A stretch of DNA of 64,000 nt from Lutibacter litoralis (GTDB lineage Bacteria; Bacteroidota; Bacteroidia; Flavobacteriales; Flavobacteriaceae): contig NZ_BMNS01000004.1 of assembly GCF_014646675.1 (NCBI RefSeq), positions 162,094 through 226,093 of the forward strand. Direction: 5' to 3'. Under the pieces are notes generated by a model, which was given only the letters and a program-made list of their open reading frames with translations, did not search any database and was not told the DNA's origin. Below, piece after piece: positions 10,107-19,679 of the stretch. The translations under genes were made by a program, and so were the position numbers. Numbering within the stretch: the stretch's first letter is position 1; every line of letters starts with the position of its first letter.

Positions 10107-11579
10107 ATGAATAAACAAAATTACAAATGGGTAGTTTATTTTATTGGTGCTACAATTTTAATTACAATTGCCGCTCAGATATATTGGAATTTAAAAGAAT
10201 ATCAAACAAATAAACAAAACTTAATTAGTAAAGTTCAACTGAGTTTAGACAATTCGGTAGAGACCTATTTTGCCAATTTAACGAAGTCTGGAATTATTAC
10301 ATTTTCATCGACCGACACTTTAAATTCCGAAAAAAAAATAGACACTATTGTTGTACAAACAAATTCGCGTCGTGGATTTAGAAAAAAAATTGATAGCACA
10401 TTACAGAACTTAATTCAAAAAGATAGCAGTAAGCCTTTATTGTTAAAAAATCATAGTTTTGGACAATATCCATTTTTCACAAGAGATAAAAATTTCCCAA
10501 AAAACATAGATAGTTTAATTTCAAAAGTATTTATTTCAATATCGAGAGATACCTTAGATTTAGAAAAACTAGACACCTATTTAAGTGAAGAATTTAATAG
10601 AAATAATATTGATGTTACCTACGGTTTAAAATATAAATATTTTAGCAGACATTATAACAACGATAGTTTACCTCCAAAAACAATTGATTTTAAACTAATA
10701 GATTTTCCTAAAAAACATTTAATAGCAACATCAAAATCCACTTTTTTACCTCATAAAAGTAACTTACAGCTGTTTTTCACCAACGAAACTAAATTATTGC
10801 TACAGAAATCGTTTATGAGTATATTTCTTTCATTATTATTGTCTTTAAGTATTATTGCAAGTTTAGTGTATTTGCTAAAAACTATTTACAAACAAAAGCA
10901 ACTAGCCGAAGTAAAAAACGACCTAATAAACAATATTACCCACGAATTTAAAACACCTATTGCAACTATTTCGACTGCTTTAGAAGCAATGAAAAATTTT
11001 AACGCTTTAGATGATAAAATTAAGTCTGAAAAATATATTGAAATTGCAAATTCTCAGGTGCAAAAACTTCATACAATGGTTGAAAAGATATTGGAAACTG
11101 CTTCACTAAATAACGAAAATTTAGTTTTATCTAAGCAACCTACAAATATTGCAGAATTGATTGAAAATGTAATTGAAAAATACAAATTAATAAACGCTGA
11201 AAAAATTATTACTTTTAAAAATAAATGTGCTAATACAGTTTTAAACCTTGATACATTCCATTTTGAAAACGCTCTTGGAAATATTATTGACAATGCCATA
11301 AAATATGGAGGTAATAAAATTTCAGTCGAATTATTATCAGAAAAAAATAAGATTATTATTTTGATAAAAGACAATGGAAACGGGATTCATAAAGCCCAAA
11401 AAGAAAAAGTCTTTGAGCAATTCTATAGAATACCAACAGGTAATACTCACAATGTAAAAGGCTTTGGAATAGGACTTTATTACACCAAAAATATTATTGA
11501 AAAACACGGTGGAAGCATTCATATAATTTACGATAAAAAAAATAACACACTATTTAAAATTGAACTTATAGATGCCTAA
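10107..11579 (+). CDS. Sensor histidine kinase
   Basis: A 490-aa inner-membrane kinase. One transmembrane helix near residues 9-27 and one near 235-258 enclose a ~205-aa periplasmic sensor region with no recognised fold. A HisKA domain follows with the phospho-acceptor in NITHEFKTPIATI (His279). The HATPase_c domain shows an N box (NALGNIIDNAIKYGG), a G1 box (DNGNGI) and a G2 box (GFGIGLYY). The gene overlaps the response regulator by 8 nt, so the two form a translationally coupled two-component operon. It is divergent from the GLPGLI/barrel pair, which is the likeliest regulatory target (inference). The signal sensed is unknown. Confidence 0.93.
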   Translation: MNKQNYKWVVYFIGATILITIAAQIYWNLKEYQTNKQNLISKVQLSLDNSVETYFANLTKSGIITFSSTDTLNSEKKIDTIVVQTNSRRGFRKKIDSTLQNLIQKDSSKPLLLKNHSFGQYPFFTRDKNFPKNIDSLISKVFISISRDTLDLEKLDTYLSEEFNRNNIDVTYGLKYKYFSRHYNNDSLPPKTIDFKLIDFPKKHLIATSKSTFLPHKSNLQLFFTNETKLLLQKSFMSIFLSLLLSLSIIASLVYLLKTIYKQKQLAEVKNDLINNITHEFKTPIATISTALEAMKNFNALDDKIKSEKYIEIANSQVQKLHTMVEKILETASLNNENLVLSKQPTNIAELIENVIEKYKLINAEKIITFKNKCANTVLNLDTFHFENALGNIIDNAIKYGGNKISVELLSEKNKIIILIKDNGNGIHKAQKEKVFEQFYRIPTGNTHNVKGFGIGLYYTKNIIEKHGGSIHIIYDKKNNTLFKIELIDA

Positions 11580-12252
11580 ACCAATTAAAATACTATTAGC
11601 CGAAGACGAACCTTCTTTAGGACAAATAATTAAAGAGAGTTTAGAAACTCGCAATTTTGAAGTACTTCTTTGCGAAGACGGTGAAAAAGCATATAAAACA
11701 TATAAATCTGAAAACCCTTTGCTGTTAGTTTTAGATATTATGATGCCAAAAAAAGATGGGTTTACACTTGCTGAAGAAATACGAAAAGAGGATCAAGATA
11801 TTCCGATAATATTCTTAACGGCCAAATCTTTAACTGAAGATGTGGTAAAAGGCTTTAATTTAGGTGGTAACGATTACCTAAAAAAACCTTTTAGTATGGA
11901 AGAGCTTATTGTTAGAATTAATGCTCTTTTAAAAAGGAACAAAAATGAAAACAATACCGAACCAATTCAACTCGGTAAATTTATTTTCGATTTAAAAAAA
12001 CAAACGCTTCAAATAAATACTCATATAGAAAATTTAACGCACAGAGAAGCAAATTTACTGCATTATTTAGCGAAAAATAAAAATCAAGTTCTAGAACGCT
12101 CCTTTATTTTAAAAAAACTTTGGGGTGATGATGATTTTTTTAACGCAAGAAGTATGGACGTTTTTATAACAAAACTTCGAAAAAAACTAAAAAAAGACCC
12201 TGCAATTCAAATAATTAATGTAAGAGGCTATGGTTACAAATTAATTTATTAA
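11572..12252 (+). CDS. OmpR/PhoB-type response regulator
   Basis: A 226-aa regulator with an N-terminal receiver domain (LLAEDEPS acidic pocket, phospho-acceptor Asp55 in LVLDIMMPKKDG, FLTAKS Thr and Lys in YLKKPF). The C-terminal winged-helix DNA-binding domain has LTHREANLLHYLAKNKNQVLERSFIL and DVFITKLRKKLKKDP..INVRGYGYKL. It is the cognate partner of the overlapping histidine kinase and would act as a dimer on tandem repeats near promoters. All catalytic residues are intact. Confidence 0.95.
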   Translation: MPKPIKILLAEDEPSLGQIIKESLETRNFEVLLCEDGEKAYKTYKSENPLLLVLDIMMPKKDGFTLAEEIRKEDQDIPIIFLTAKSLTEDVVKGFNLGGNDYLKKPFSMEELIVRINALLKRNKNENNTEPIQLGKFIFDLKKQTLQINTHIENLTHREANLLHYLAKNKNQVLERSFILKKLWGDDDFFNARSMDVFITKLRKKLKKDPAIQIINVRGYGYKLIY

Positions 12253-12357
12253 TAGTTATTTAGTTAAAAATCACTTCTAAACTCCATTATAATTTTCATT
12301 TCTAAAATTTACTTTTGTTACTTAATTTAAGTACTATTTTCTAAATTTTAAGTGGCA

Positions 12358-12389
12358 TTGTTTATTCATAAAAAATTTAAGTAACTTTA
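12358..12389 (+). promoter_or_regulatory. Promoter of the deoxynucleoside kinase gene
   Basis: TTG (12358-12360) and TAACTTTA (12382-12389), with a 21-nt spacer, match the -33/-7 pattern with one mismatch. The predicted leader is about 23-25 nt. Confidence 0.5.
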
Positions 12390-12418
12390 GCCCTTTAATT
12401 TTTATATAAAAAACAATT

Positions 12419-13033
12419 ATGCACGTAGCCATAGCTGGTAATATAGGAGCAGGTAAAACTACTTTAACCAAACTTTTAGCAAAACATTATAGATGGGAAC
12501 CTCATTACGAATCTGTAGAAGAAAATCCATATTTAGATGATTTTTACGGCGAAATGGAACGTTGGTCTTTTAATTTGCAAGTCTATTTTTTAAATAGTAG
12601 GTTTCGTCAAATTTTAGAAATTCGTGAAAGTGGCAAAAACATAATTCAAGATAGAACTATTTATGAAGATGCCCATATTTTTGCTCCAAATCTACATGCA
12701 ATGGGTTTAATGCCAAATAGAGATTATCAAAATTATGATTCTCTTTTCGATCTTATGGAGCGCCTAGTAACACCTCCAGATTTATTAATTTATTTAAGAG
12801 CCTCTATACAAACCTTAGTTGGTCAAATACACAAGAGAGGTAGAGATTACGAAAATTCTATAAGTATAGATTATTTAAGTAGACTTAACGAACGCTATGA
12901 AGCTTGGATTACAAAATATACAAAAGGAAAACTTTTAATTATTGATGTTGACAATTTAGACTTTGTGTCAAATCCTGAAGATTTAGGATTTGTAATTGAT
13001 AAAATTGATGCTCAAATAAACGGATTGTTTTAA
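12419..13033 (+). CDS. Deoxynucleoside kinase family protein
   Basis: A 204-aa cytoplasmic kinase of the dNK family, which phosphorylates deoxynucleosides for nucleotide salvage. It opens with the P-loop MHVAIAGNIGAGKTTLTKLL. It then has the substrate-site ESVEENPYLDDFY segment, the ERS-like DRTIYEDAHIFA motif (usual DRS catalytic region), LIYLRAS, and a lid with KRGRDYE. The exact substrate (deoxyadenosine/deoxyguanosine or other) cannot be deduced. It is monocistronic between its own promoter and a bidirectional terminator shared with pckA. Confidence 0.9.
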   Translation: MHVAIAGNIGAGKTTLTKLLAKHYRWEPHYESVEENPYLDDFYGEMERWSFNLQVYFLNSRFRQILEIRESGKNIIQDRTIYEDAHIFAPNLHAMGLMPNRDYQNYDSLFDLMERLVTPPDLLIYLRASIQTLVGQIHKRGRDYENSISIDYLSRLNERYEAWITKYTKGKLLIIDVDNLDFVSNPEDLGFVIDKIDAQINGLF

Positions 13034-13051
13034 ACCTTATTTTTTATCATA

Positions 13052-13080
13052 AAAAAAGCTCGCCAATGGCGAGCTTTTTT
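13052..13080. terminator. Bidirectional terminator between the dNK gene and pckA
   Basis: Perfect 13-bp arms AAAAAAGCTCGCC / GGCGAGCTTTTTT with a 3-nt loop. The A and T tracts make it work from both sides, fitting the convergent genes. Confidence 0.95.
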
Positions 13081-13104
13081 AGTATTTCTAATCTAATTTG
13101 TTTA

Positions 13105-14724
13105 TTATAATTGTGGTCCGGCTGCTACTAAAGCTTTACCCTCTTCGTTATCTGTATATTTCTCGAAATTTTTGATAAATAAACCAGCTAATTTAGTTGC
13201 TTTTTTAGTCCATTCAGCAGTGTCTGTATAAGTATCTCTTGGATCTAAAATTTCTGTATGAACACCAGGTAAAGAAGTTGGTACTTCTAAGTTAAAAATT
13301 GGGATATTTTTAGTTTCTGCTCTTTCAATTGATCCATCAAGAATTGAATTTATAATTCCTCTGGTATCTTGAATAGAAATACGTTTTCCACTTCCATTCC
13401 ACCCTGTGTTTACTAAGTAAGCTTCTGCTCCGTTAGCTTCCATTCTTTTTACTAATTCTTGACCGTATTTTGTAGGGTGTAAAGTTAAAAAAGCAGCACC
13501 AAAACAAGCTGAGAATGTTGGAGTTGGCTCAGTAATACCCCTCTCAGTTCCTGCTAATTTAGCTGTAAATCCTGATAAGAAATGGTATTTAGTTTGTTCT
13601 GGAGTTAATTTAGAAACTGGAGGTAAAGTTCCAAATGCATCAGCAGATAAGAAAATTACTTTTTGAGCGTGACCTGCTTTAGAAGGTACAGCAATATTTT
13701 CAATATGGTCGATTGGGTAAGAAACACGTGTGTTTTGAGTTACGGAACCATCTGTAAAGTCAATTTTACCATTTGCATCAACTGTTACGTTTTCTAAAAG
13801 AGCGTTACGTTTAATTGCTCCAAAAATTTCTGGTTCAGCCTCTTTATCTAAGTCTATAGTTTTTGCATAACATCCACCTTCAAAATTAAATATTCCTTCA
13901 TCATCCCATCCGTGTTCATCATCACCAATAAGCTTACGAGTAGCATCAGTAGAAAGAGTAGTTTTACCAGTTCCTGATAAACCAAAGAATATTGCAACAT
14001 CACCATCTTTACCTACGTTAGCTGAACAGTGCATAGCTGCTATTCCTCTTAATGGTAAGTAGTAGTTCATCATTGCAAACATCCCTTTTTTCATTTCACC
14101 ACCATACCAAGTACCTCCAATAATTTGAATTTTTTCAGTTAAGTTAAATAATACAAAGTTTTCAGAGTTTAATCCGTGTTCTTTCCAATTTGGGTTTGAA
14201 GTTTCAGAACCATTAAGTACAACAAAATCAGGTTCTCCAAAGTTATTTAACTCTTCTTCCGTTGGACGAATAAACATATTTTTTACAAAATGTGCTTGCC
14301 ATGGAACTTCAACAATAAAACGAACTTTTAAACGAGTATCTTTATTTGCACCACAAAAGGCGTCAACTACATATAATTTTTTATTTGATAACTCTTCTGC
14401 AACTAAACCTTTAAGTTCATTCCAAACAGCTTGAGTCGTTGGCTTATTATCATTTGGTGCTTGTGGAGAATTCCACCATAAAGTATCTTTTGTAACATCA
14501 TCTTTTACAATAAACTTATCTTTAGGTGAACGCCCTGTAAATTTGCCAGTCATAACATTTACAGCCCCAAGCTCTGTTAAATAACCTCTTTCATATCCTT
14601 TTAATGAAGGACTCAATTCTTCCTTATATAATTCATCATAAGATGGATTATATAATACTTCTTTAACATTTTTAATTCCCAGATTATTCAACGATTTTGT
14701 TACTGATTTACTTAGAATTTCCAT
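13105..14724 (-). CDS. pckA: Phosphoenolpyruvate carboxykinase (ATP)
   Basis: A 539-aa ATP-dependent PEPCK interconverting oxaloacetate and phosphoenolpyruvate at the head of gluconeogenesis. Diagnostic stretches are [11 protein letters not shown] (oxaloacetate-binding Arg), MHCSANVG, the kinase loop [11 protein letters not shown], the metal-binding [16 protein letters not shown], and the C-terminal [15 protein letters not shown]. Length matches the family. It has a long (289-nt) upstream region with a candidate promoter and two CG-centred palindromes. It shares a terminator with the convergent kinase gene. Confidence 0.98.
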   Translation of the reverse strand: MEILSKSVTKSLNNLGIKNVKEVLYNPSYDELYKEELSPSLKGYERGYLTELGAVNVMTGKFTGRSPKDKFIVKDDVTKDTLWWNSPQAPNDNKPTTQAVWNELKGLVAEELSNKKLYVVDAFCGANKDTRLKVRFIVEVPWQAHFVKNMFIRPTEEELNNFGEPDFVVLNGSETSNPNWKEHGLNSENFVLFNLTEKIQIIGGTWYGGEMKKGMFAMMNYYLPLRGIAAMHCSANVGKDGDVAIFFGLSGTGKTTLSTDATRKLIGDDEHGWDDEGIFNFEGGCYAKTIDLDKEAEPEIFGAIKRNALLENVTVDANGKIDFTDGSVTQNTRVSYPIDHIENIAVPSKAGHAQKVIFLSADAFGTLPPVSKLTPEQTKYHFLSGFTAKLAGTERGITEPTPTFSACFGAAFLTLHPTKYGQELVKRMEANGAEAYLVNTGWNGSGKRISIQDTRGIINSILDGSIERAETKNIPIFNLEVPTSLPGVHTEILDPRDTYTDTAEWTKKATKLAGLFIKNFEKYTDNEEGKALVAAGPQL

Positions 14725-14777
14725 TAGTTTTAGTTTTTAATCTATTATTATTTTCACTTAATTTATTACCTCTATAC

Positions 14778-14785
14778 CAAATTTA
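14778..14785 (-). promoter_or_regulatory. -7 element of pckA
   Basis: Minus-strand TAAATTTG matches TAnnTTTG and predicts a leader of about 45 nt to the ATG at 14724. The -33 is weak, which would suit an activator-dependent promoter. Confidence 0.4.
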
Positions 14786-14841
14786 CAACTATTCAGATGG
14801 TTAAACATATGATAAATATCAGGAAATAAGGCGTATTTACT

Positions 14842-14916
14842 AAAACGTTTTCATTAACTAATTTACCCATATTTAAACTAAAAAATTATTTACAACTTTT
14901 TTACGAAATCGTTTTC
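14842..14916. promoter_or_regulatory. Two CG-centred palindromes upstream of pckA (candidate LacI-family operators)
   Basis: AAAACGTTTT (14842-14851) is a perfect 10-bp palindrome, and GAAATCGTTTTC (14905-14916) is symmetric except for the pair flanking the CG. Centres are 64 bp apart and lie about 60-130 bp upstream of the predicted -7 box. The central CpG and A/T-flanked symmetry resemble LacI-family sites. The rest of the 289-nt gap (14725-15013) is AT-rich with nothing else recognised. Confidence 0.35.
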
Positions 14917-15013
14917 TTAATAATTCAAAAAAATATTTATTATAAACAATATATAAATTGCTACAGTTTACTTTTTAACTATAAAATTGTTTAAAAGTTT
15001 TAACATTACAAAG

Positions 15014-15382
15014 CTACTTATTTTTATTAAAAAACAAAGCTATTTTTAACCAACCAATAATAAATAATAACCCACCAAAAGGAGTTATAAACCAAATATT
15101 TTTAGCATCTACTCCCAAGGTAATTGCATAAATTGACCCTGAAAAAAACAAAATTCCACTAAAAAAGAACAAACTAATACTCTTTTTTGTTCTTGAATTA
15201 AACCCTTTATATGTATTTACAAAAAGAAGTGCTAACACATGAAACATTTGATAACGTATACCCGTTTCAAAACTTTTAAGTTCGTTTACACTTAAATTTT
15301 CTTGTAATGCATGTGCTCCAAAAGCACCAAGAATAATTGTTAACGCACCAATTATAGCAGTAATTATTAAATTTTTGTTCAT
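15014..15382 (-). CDS. DUF423 family membrane protein
   Basis: A 122-aa inner-membrane protein with four predicted helices. The family hallmarks are IIGALTIILGAFGAHAL at the N-terminus, ETGIRYQMFHVLALLFV in helix 2, and FFSGILFFSGSIYAI and ITPFGGLLFIIGW in helices 3-4. Molecular function of DUF423 proteins is not known. It stands alone, divergent from the DUF2007 gene across a 113-nt gap. Confidence 0.9.
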   Translation of the reverse strand: MNKNLIITAIIGALTIILGAFGAHALQENLSVNELKSFETGIRYQMFHVLALLFVNTYKGFNSRTKKSISLFFFSGILFFSGSIYAITLGVDAKNIWFITPFGGLLFIIGWLKIALFFNKNK

Positions 15383-15442
15383 TTTATCAAAATCTTAACC
15401 GCCAAATATAAAAATTTATAACGGTTTCAATTTTAAAATTGT

Positions 15443-15450
15443 TACATTTA
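15443..15450 (+). promoter_or_regulatory. Possible -7 element for the DUF2007 gene
   Basis: TACATTTA is one mismatch from TAnnTTTG and lies 46 nt before the ATG at 15496. No -33 was confirmed. Confidence 0.3.
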
Positions 15451-15495
15451 AGTAGAAATTAATAATTATTTTTTTCAACTTAAAATAAAAAAATT

Positions 15496-15729
15496 ATGGA
15501 AAACAAATCAGAATCATTAGTAACCGTTTTAACAGCTAGTTTAATACATGAGGTTCATATAGCAAAAACACTTTTAGCTAATCAGGGTATTGAGAGTTAT
15601 ATTATTGATCAAAATATTGCTACTTCAATTGGCACTGCTTTTGTTGAAGGTTATAAACTTAAAGTAAATGCTCTAAATTTGGAAAAAGCTAAAAAAATTT
15701 TAGATGAAGTAGATTCTTCTGATAATTAA
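15496..15729 (+). CDS. DUF2007 domain protein
   Basis: A 77-aa soluble protein matching the putative signal-transducing DUF2007 pattern. An early LIHEVHIAKTLLANQGIESYIIDQN segment (helix then strand) is followed by a strand with EGYKLKVNALNLEKAKKILDEV. The fold resembles small ligand- or GlnB-like modules, but no activity has been assigned to the family. It is followed after 117 nt by the saccharopine dehydrogenase-like gene; common transcription is possible. Confidence 0.8.
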   Translation: MENKSESLVTVLTASLIHEVHIAKTLLANQGIESYIIDQNIATSIGTAFVEGYKLKVNALNLEKAKKILDEVDSSDN

Positions 15730-15846
15730 TTTTAATTAATTAAGTTTTCCTTTTTTAAATTAGTATTTTCGTTTTAGGCATTGAACTCACAATAACTTTT
15801 AATTTTAAACCAAAAGTTATGATGAATTCATATTAAAAAAAATACA

Positions 15847-17217
15847 ATGCGAAACATATTAGTAATTGGTGCAGGAAAATCTTCATCATCTTTAATAACA
15901 TATTTATTAAATAAATCAGTTTCTGAAAATCTACATATAATTGTAGCAGATGTTTCTTTGGAACAAGCTAAAAACAAAATTCAACAACATAAAAATGGTA
16001 CTGCCATAACATTAGATATTTTAAACGACATAGAGCGAAGAAAAGCAATAAAAAATGCTAGCATTGTTATTTCTATGTTACCCGCACATTTACATATTAA
16101 TATTGCAAAAGATTGCGTAGAATATGGTAAAAGTATGGTAACTGCCTCTTATGTTTCTAAAGAAATGCAAGCACTAGATACAGACGTAAAAGCCAAAGGA
16201 CTAATTTTTTTAAATGAAATTGGTTTAGATCCTGGTGTTGATCACATGAGCGCAATGCAAATTATTGATAGTATTTCTGAAAAAGGTGGGAAAATGTTAT
16301 TGTTTGAATCCTTTTGCGGTGGCCTAGTAGCTCCTGAGAGCGATGATAATTTATGGAACTACAAATTCACTTGGAATCCTCGAAATGTTGTATTAGCAGG
16401 CCAAGGAGGAGCTTCAAAGTTTATTCAAGAAGGCAAATACAAATACATTCCCTACCATAAATTATTTAGACGCACAGAGATACTAACTATAGATGGTTTT
16501 GGCAAGTTTGAAGCATATGCAAACAGAGATTCTTTAAAATATAGAAGTGCATATGGTTTAGACAACATATTAACTTTATATAGAGGAACTATTAGGCGTG
16601 TTGGATTTTCTAAAGCTTGGAATATTTTTGTGCAATTAGGAATGACAGACGATAGTTATACTATTGAAGATTCTGAAACCATGAGTTACAGAGACTTTAC
16701 AAATTCTTTTTTGGCATATAACCCTTATGATTCTATTGAATTAAAACTAAGGCATTACTTAAAAATTGATCAAGATGATATTATTTGGGAAAAATTATTA
16801 GAACTTAATATTTTTGATAGCACAAAAAAAGTAGGTCTAAAAAATGCAACTCCGGCTCAAATTCTTGAAAAAATATTAAAAGACAGTTGGACATTGAAAG
16901 AGAACGATAAAGATATGATTGTAATGCAACATCTTTTCGGGTACGAGCTTAATGGAAAAAAACAACAAATTGAAAGTAGTATGGTTTGTATTGGAGACAA
17001 TCAAACCTATACAGCAATGGCAAAAACAGTTGGTTTACCTGTTGGAATCGCCGCTTTAAAAATACTAAATCAGCAAATAAAAGCTACAGGCGTAATTATT
17101 CCAGTTAAAAAATCTATTTACGAACCCATTTTAAAAGAACTTGAAGAAAACGGAATTATATTTAAACATAAAAATGTTCCTTATTTAGGATACAATCCTG
17201 AAAGTATAATTGGTTAA
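15847..17217 (+). CDS. Saccharopine dehydrogenase family protein
   Basis: A 456-aa cytoplasmic oxidoreductase-like protein. The N-terminal Rossmann fold (ILVIGAGKSSSSLITYLL, then VISMLPAHLHINIAKDCVEYGKSMVTASYV) precedes the saccharopine-dehydrogenase catalytic and C-terminal region (LNEIGLDPGVDHMSAMQIID, FCGGLVAPE, YKFTWNPRNVVLAGQG). These resemble the LYS9/saccharopine reductase type, which links lysine to 2-aminoadipate semialdehyde and glutamate. No other lysine-pathway gene is nearby, so the physiological reaction is unproven. It is convergent with trmN6. Confidence 0.88.
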   Translation: MRNILVIGAGKSSSSLITYLLNKSVSENLHIIVADVSLEQAKNKIQQHKNGTAITLDILNDIERRKAIKNASIVISMLPAHLHINIAKDCVEYGKSMVTASYVSKEMQALDTDVKAKGLIFLNEIGLDPGVDHMSAMQIIDSISEKGGKMLLFESFCGGLVAPESDDNLWNYKFTWNPRNVVLAGQGGASKFIQEGKYKYIPYHKLFRRTEILTIDGFGKFEAYANRDSLKYRSAYGLDNILTLYRGTIRRVGFSKAWNIFVQLGMTDDSYTIEDSETMSYRDFTNSFLAYNPYDSIELKLRHYLKIDQDDIIWEKLLELNIFDSTKKVGLKNATPAQILEKILKDSWTLKENDKDMIVMQHLFGYELNGKKQQIESSMVCIGDNQTYTAMAKTVGLPVGIAALKILNQQIKATGVIIPVKKSIYEPILKELEENGIIFKHKNVPYLGYNPESIIG

Positions 17218-17276
17218 AAAAATTATTAGGTCTATTAAATATTCGTTTTTATAGTAAAACGCAGCAGCAATGTAGA

Positions 17277-17993
17277 CTACATTTTTAGATAAAAATCTTT
17301 TACTAAATTTTTATATGCAGTTGTATAATTGTGACGTTCAATTTCAATAATTAACATAGTTTCTTCAATTTTATTTTCTTTAAAAGAAAATTGTAACAAA
17401 CTGCGTTTTATTTCTGAAGTTTCAATTCCTTTCACATTTGTAATTCTATTTGGAAATAACCTAAATTCAGCTGCAATTTCAATAAAATTAGAGGCCTCTG
17501 TATAAGGAATAATAAAAGCGCAACTACCATTTTCTGATAACAGTTTAGAAACTCCTTGCAACAAATCTCTATATGTTAACGTTTCTGTATGCCTAGCCAT
17601 AGCCCTATTTTCTTCAAGATTTTTGTAGGTTGATGTATAAAACGGTGGATTGGATACTATTAGATCGTATGTATCTTCTATTTCCTCTGCAAATTCTTGT
17701 AGGGATGCATGGTAACAAAATAGTCTGTCTCCCCAGTCACTCTCTTCAAAATTAGCGACTGTTTGCTCGTAAGCTTCGTTATTTAATTCTACAGCATCAA
17801 TTAATTCGGCACTACTTTTTTGTGCCAACATTAAAGCTATTAAACCAGTTCCAGCACCAATATCTAGAATACTAAAAGGATTTGATCCTAATGACACCCA
17901 AGCTCCTAACAAAACACCATCTGTTCCAACTTTCATAGCTGTTTTATCTTGTTGAATTGTAAATTGTTTAAATTGAAATGGTTTGTTAGACAT
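17277..17993 (-). CDS. trmN6: tRNA1(Val) (adenine37-N6)-methyltransferase
   Basis: A 238-aa class I SAM methyltransferase of the TrmN6/YfiC type. The FQFKQFTIQQDKTAMKVGTDGVLLGAWV opening is diagnostic. It is followed by the SAM-binding ILDIGAGTGLIALMLAQ and the adenine-N6 catalytic tetrapeptide in LIVSNPPFY. It would methylate A37 of tRNA-Val. Length is normal. Neighbours are unrelated housekeeping genes. Confidence 0.93.
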   Translation of the reverse strand: MSNKPFQFKQFTIQQDKTAMKVGTDGVLLGAWVSLGSNPFSILDIGAGTGLIALMLAQKSSAELIDAVELNNEAYEQTVANFEESDWGDRLFCYHASLQEFAEEIEDTYDLIVSNPPFYTSTYKNLEENRAMARHTETLTYRDLLQGVSKLLSENGSCAFIIPYTEASNFIEIAAEFRLFPNRITNVKGIETSEIKRSLLQFSFKENKIEETMLIIEIERHNYTTAYKNLVKDFYLKM

Positions 17994-18060
17994 AGTTCAA
18001 ATTGAAAAAATATTAATAAAACTCCATTTGTTGGTGCAATATTAAGCAATTTTAAATATG

Positions 18061-19566
18061 TTACATATGATGGATGTAATCATCTACTAATTTTTTAATT
18101 TCAACATGATTATTAAATAATCGTTCGTTCATATTCTTATCGTCAAAACATTTTAATCGTTTCAAAAAACCATCAATTGTTCCTTCTGGGAAAACGCCAT
18201 CTTTTTGATAGAATTTACGATCCTTTTCTAAACATTCTGCGGATTCATAACAAGAGTTAGGCAACTTTTTTAAGGCATTAAATATATCTTCATATTTTTC
18301 ATCAAAAATATTGAAGTTTACATACAATTTGTTTGCTTTATCTAAAGCGTCTTCATCTAAAATTCCATCTCTTGCAGCTAAAATAACGCCTGCCATTAAA
18401 TGATATAAATCTGCAGAACCATCAGGCGATCTAAGTTCAACCGTTTGCTTTCCTGGTATATATGGTACACTTCCTCTTTCTTGTGGATTTGCATCTTTAA
18501 TCATATTTGTTTTTGCAATCCAACCAAGAGGAACTCTCACAAGTACAGATCGGTTACTATCTCCCCAACATACCATTGTTGGTGCTTCTTGGTGTGGCAC
18601 CAATCTTAAATATGAAGTAGGAATAGTGTTCCCAAATGCAGTTAGCGATTGTGCGTGCGTTAAAACTCCAGCAATAAGTTTTTTAGCAATATCTGTTAAA
18701 CCAACATCATCAGCAATATAATTTTTGTCGTCTTTTTCAAGCATCATATGAATATGAAGACCACTTCCTGCTTTTCCCACTGTAATTTTTGGAGCAAAAC
18801 TAATAACAACATTGTGTTTTTTTCCAAGCATACGAAGTATCCATTTAGAAATAATGAGTTGTTCAACCGCTTCTTCTGGATCAACAGGAATAAATTCAAT
18901 TTCATTTTGCTCGTACATATGAGTATCTGTGCTGAAATTTCCTACTTCAGAATGCCCATATTTAATTTTCCCTCCACATTGTGCAATAATTAATAAAGCT
19001 TCAGTTCTTAAATTTTCCCAATTTGTAAAAGGTGAAGCTTCATGATATCCTTTTTGATCTTCAGAAGGATATAAATCACTCTTTTCGCTAATCAAATAAT
19101 ACTCCAACTCACCCATTGCCTTAAAGTTGTAACCAGTGTCTTTAGTAAATTTTGCTGAAGCTTTCTTTAAAATATATTCCGGAGCACTTTCTAAAGGATA
19201 CCCATCTTTTGTGTAGAAAGAACATAAAATATCTAGAGTTGGATGCTCGGTAAATGGATTGACAAATGCAGTTCTAAATCTAGGAATCACATATAAATCA
19301 CTAAAACCGGCGTGAATGTATGAGAATAAACTTGAACCATCTACACGTTCTCCAGTTGATAAAATCGATTCTAAATAGTCTTTACTTGTAATTACAAAAT
19401 TCAAGGTTTTTAATTTTCCATCTTCTCCAACATATCTAAAATTCAACATTTCTATATGATGGTCATCAATAAATTTTATTATGTCGTATTTTGTAAATTC
19501 ATTTGCTGGCTTTTTAAGATGCTTAACCAGTTTATTTGGGTTCATTAATATCTCTAAATCTCTCAT
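18061..19566 (-). CDS. Glutamine synthetase family protein
   Basis: A 501-aa protein with the glutamine synthetase plan. The N-terminal beta-grasp domain (MLNFRYVGEDGKLKTLNFVI) is followed by the catalytic domain with MGELEYYLIS, EVGNFSTDTHMYEQNEIEF, GSGLHIHMML (ammonium/glutamate site), LVPHQEAPTMVCWGDSNRSVLVRVP and VELRSPDGSADLYHLMAGVILAARDG. It would condense glutamate, ammonia and ATP. The ~30-residue excess over typical GSI and the replacement of some canonical GSI residues leave room for a gamma-glutamyl ligase with another amine. No linked PII or transporter gene is present. Confidence 0.85.
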   Translation of the reverse strand: MRDLEILMNPNKLVKHLKKPANEFTKYDIIKFIDDHHIEMLNFRYVGEDGKLKTLNFVITSKDYLESILSTGERVDGSSLFSYIHAGFSDLYVIPRFRTAFVNPFTEHPTLDILCSFYTKDGYPLESAPEYILKKASAKFTKDTGYNFKAMGELEYYLISEKSDLYPSEDQKGYHEASPFTNWENLRTEALLIIAQCGGKIKYGHSEVGNFSTDTHMYEQNEIEFIPVDPEEAVEQLIISKWILRMLGKKHNVVISFAPKITVGKAGSGLHIHMMLEKDDKNYIADDVGLTDIAKKLIAGVLTHAQSLTAFGNTIPTSYLRLVPHQEAPTMVCWGDSNRSVLVRVPLGWIAKTNMIKDANPQERGSVPYIPGKQTVELRSPDGSADLYHLMAGVILAARDGILDEDALDKANKLYVNFNIFDEKYEDIFNALKKLPNSCYESAECLEKDRKFYQKDGVFPEGTIDGFLKRLKCFDDKNMNERLFNNHVEIKKLVDDYIHHM

Positions 19567-19679
19567 TTTAAAATCATTATTTTATTGAAAAAAAACAGTT
19601 TTTCCTTTTTTGAAAAACGCTAATAAATGTACGACTTTTTTAGATGAAAACACTATGATTATCTGATAGAAAGCTGTTT

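Noticed and set aside
17260-17290. ATGTAG-A-CTACAT palindrome between convergent genes as a terminator
   Set aside because: The loop is too short for the full stem, the stem overlaps the trmN6 stop, and the T tract is short; evidence too thin to call.
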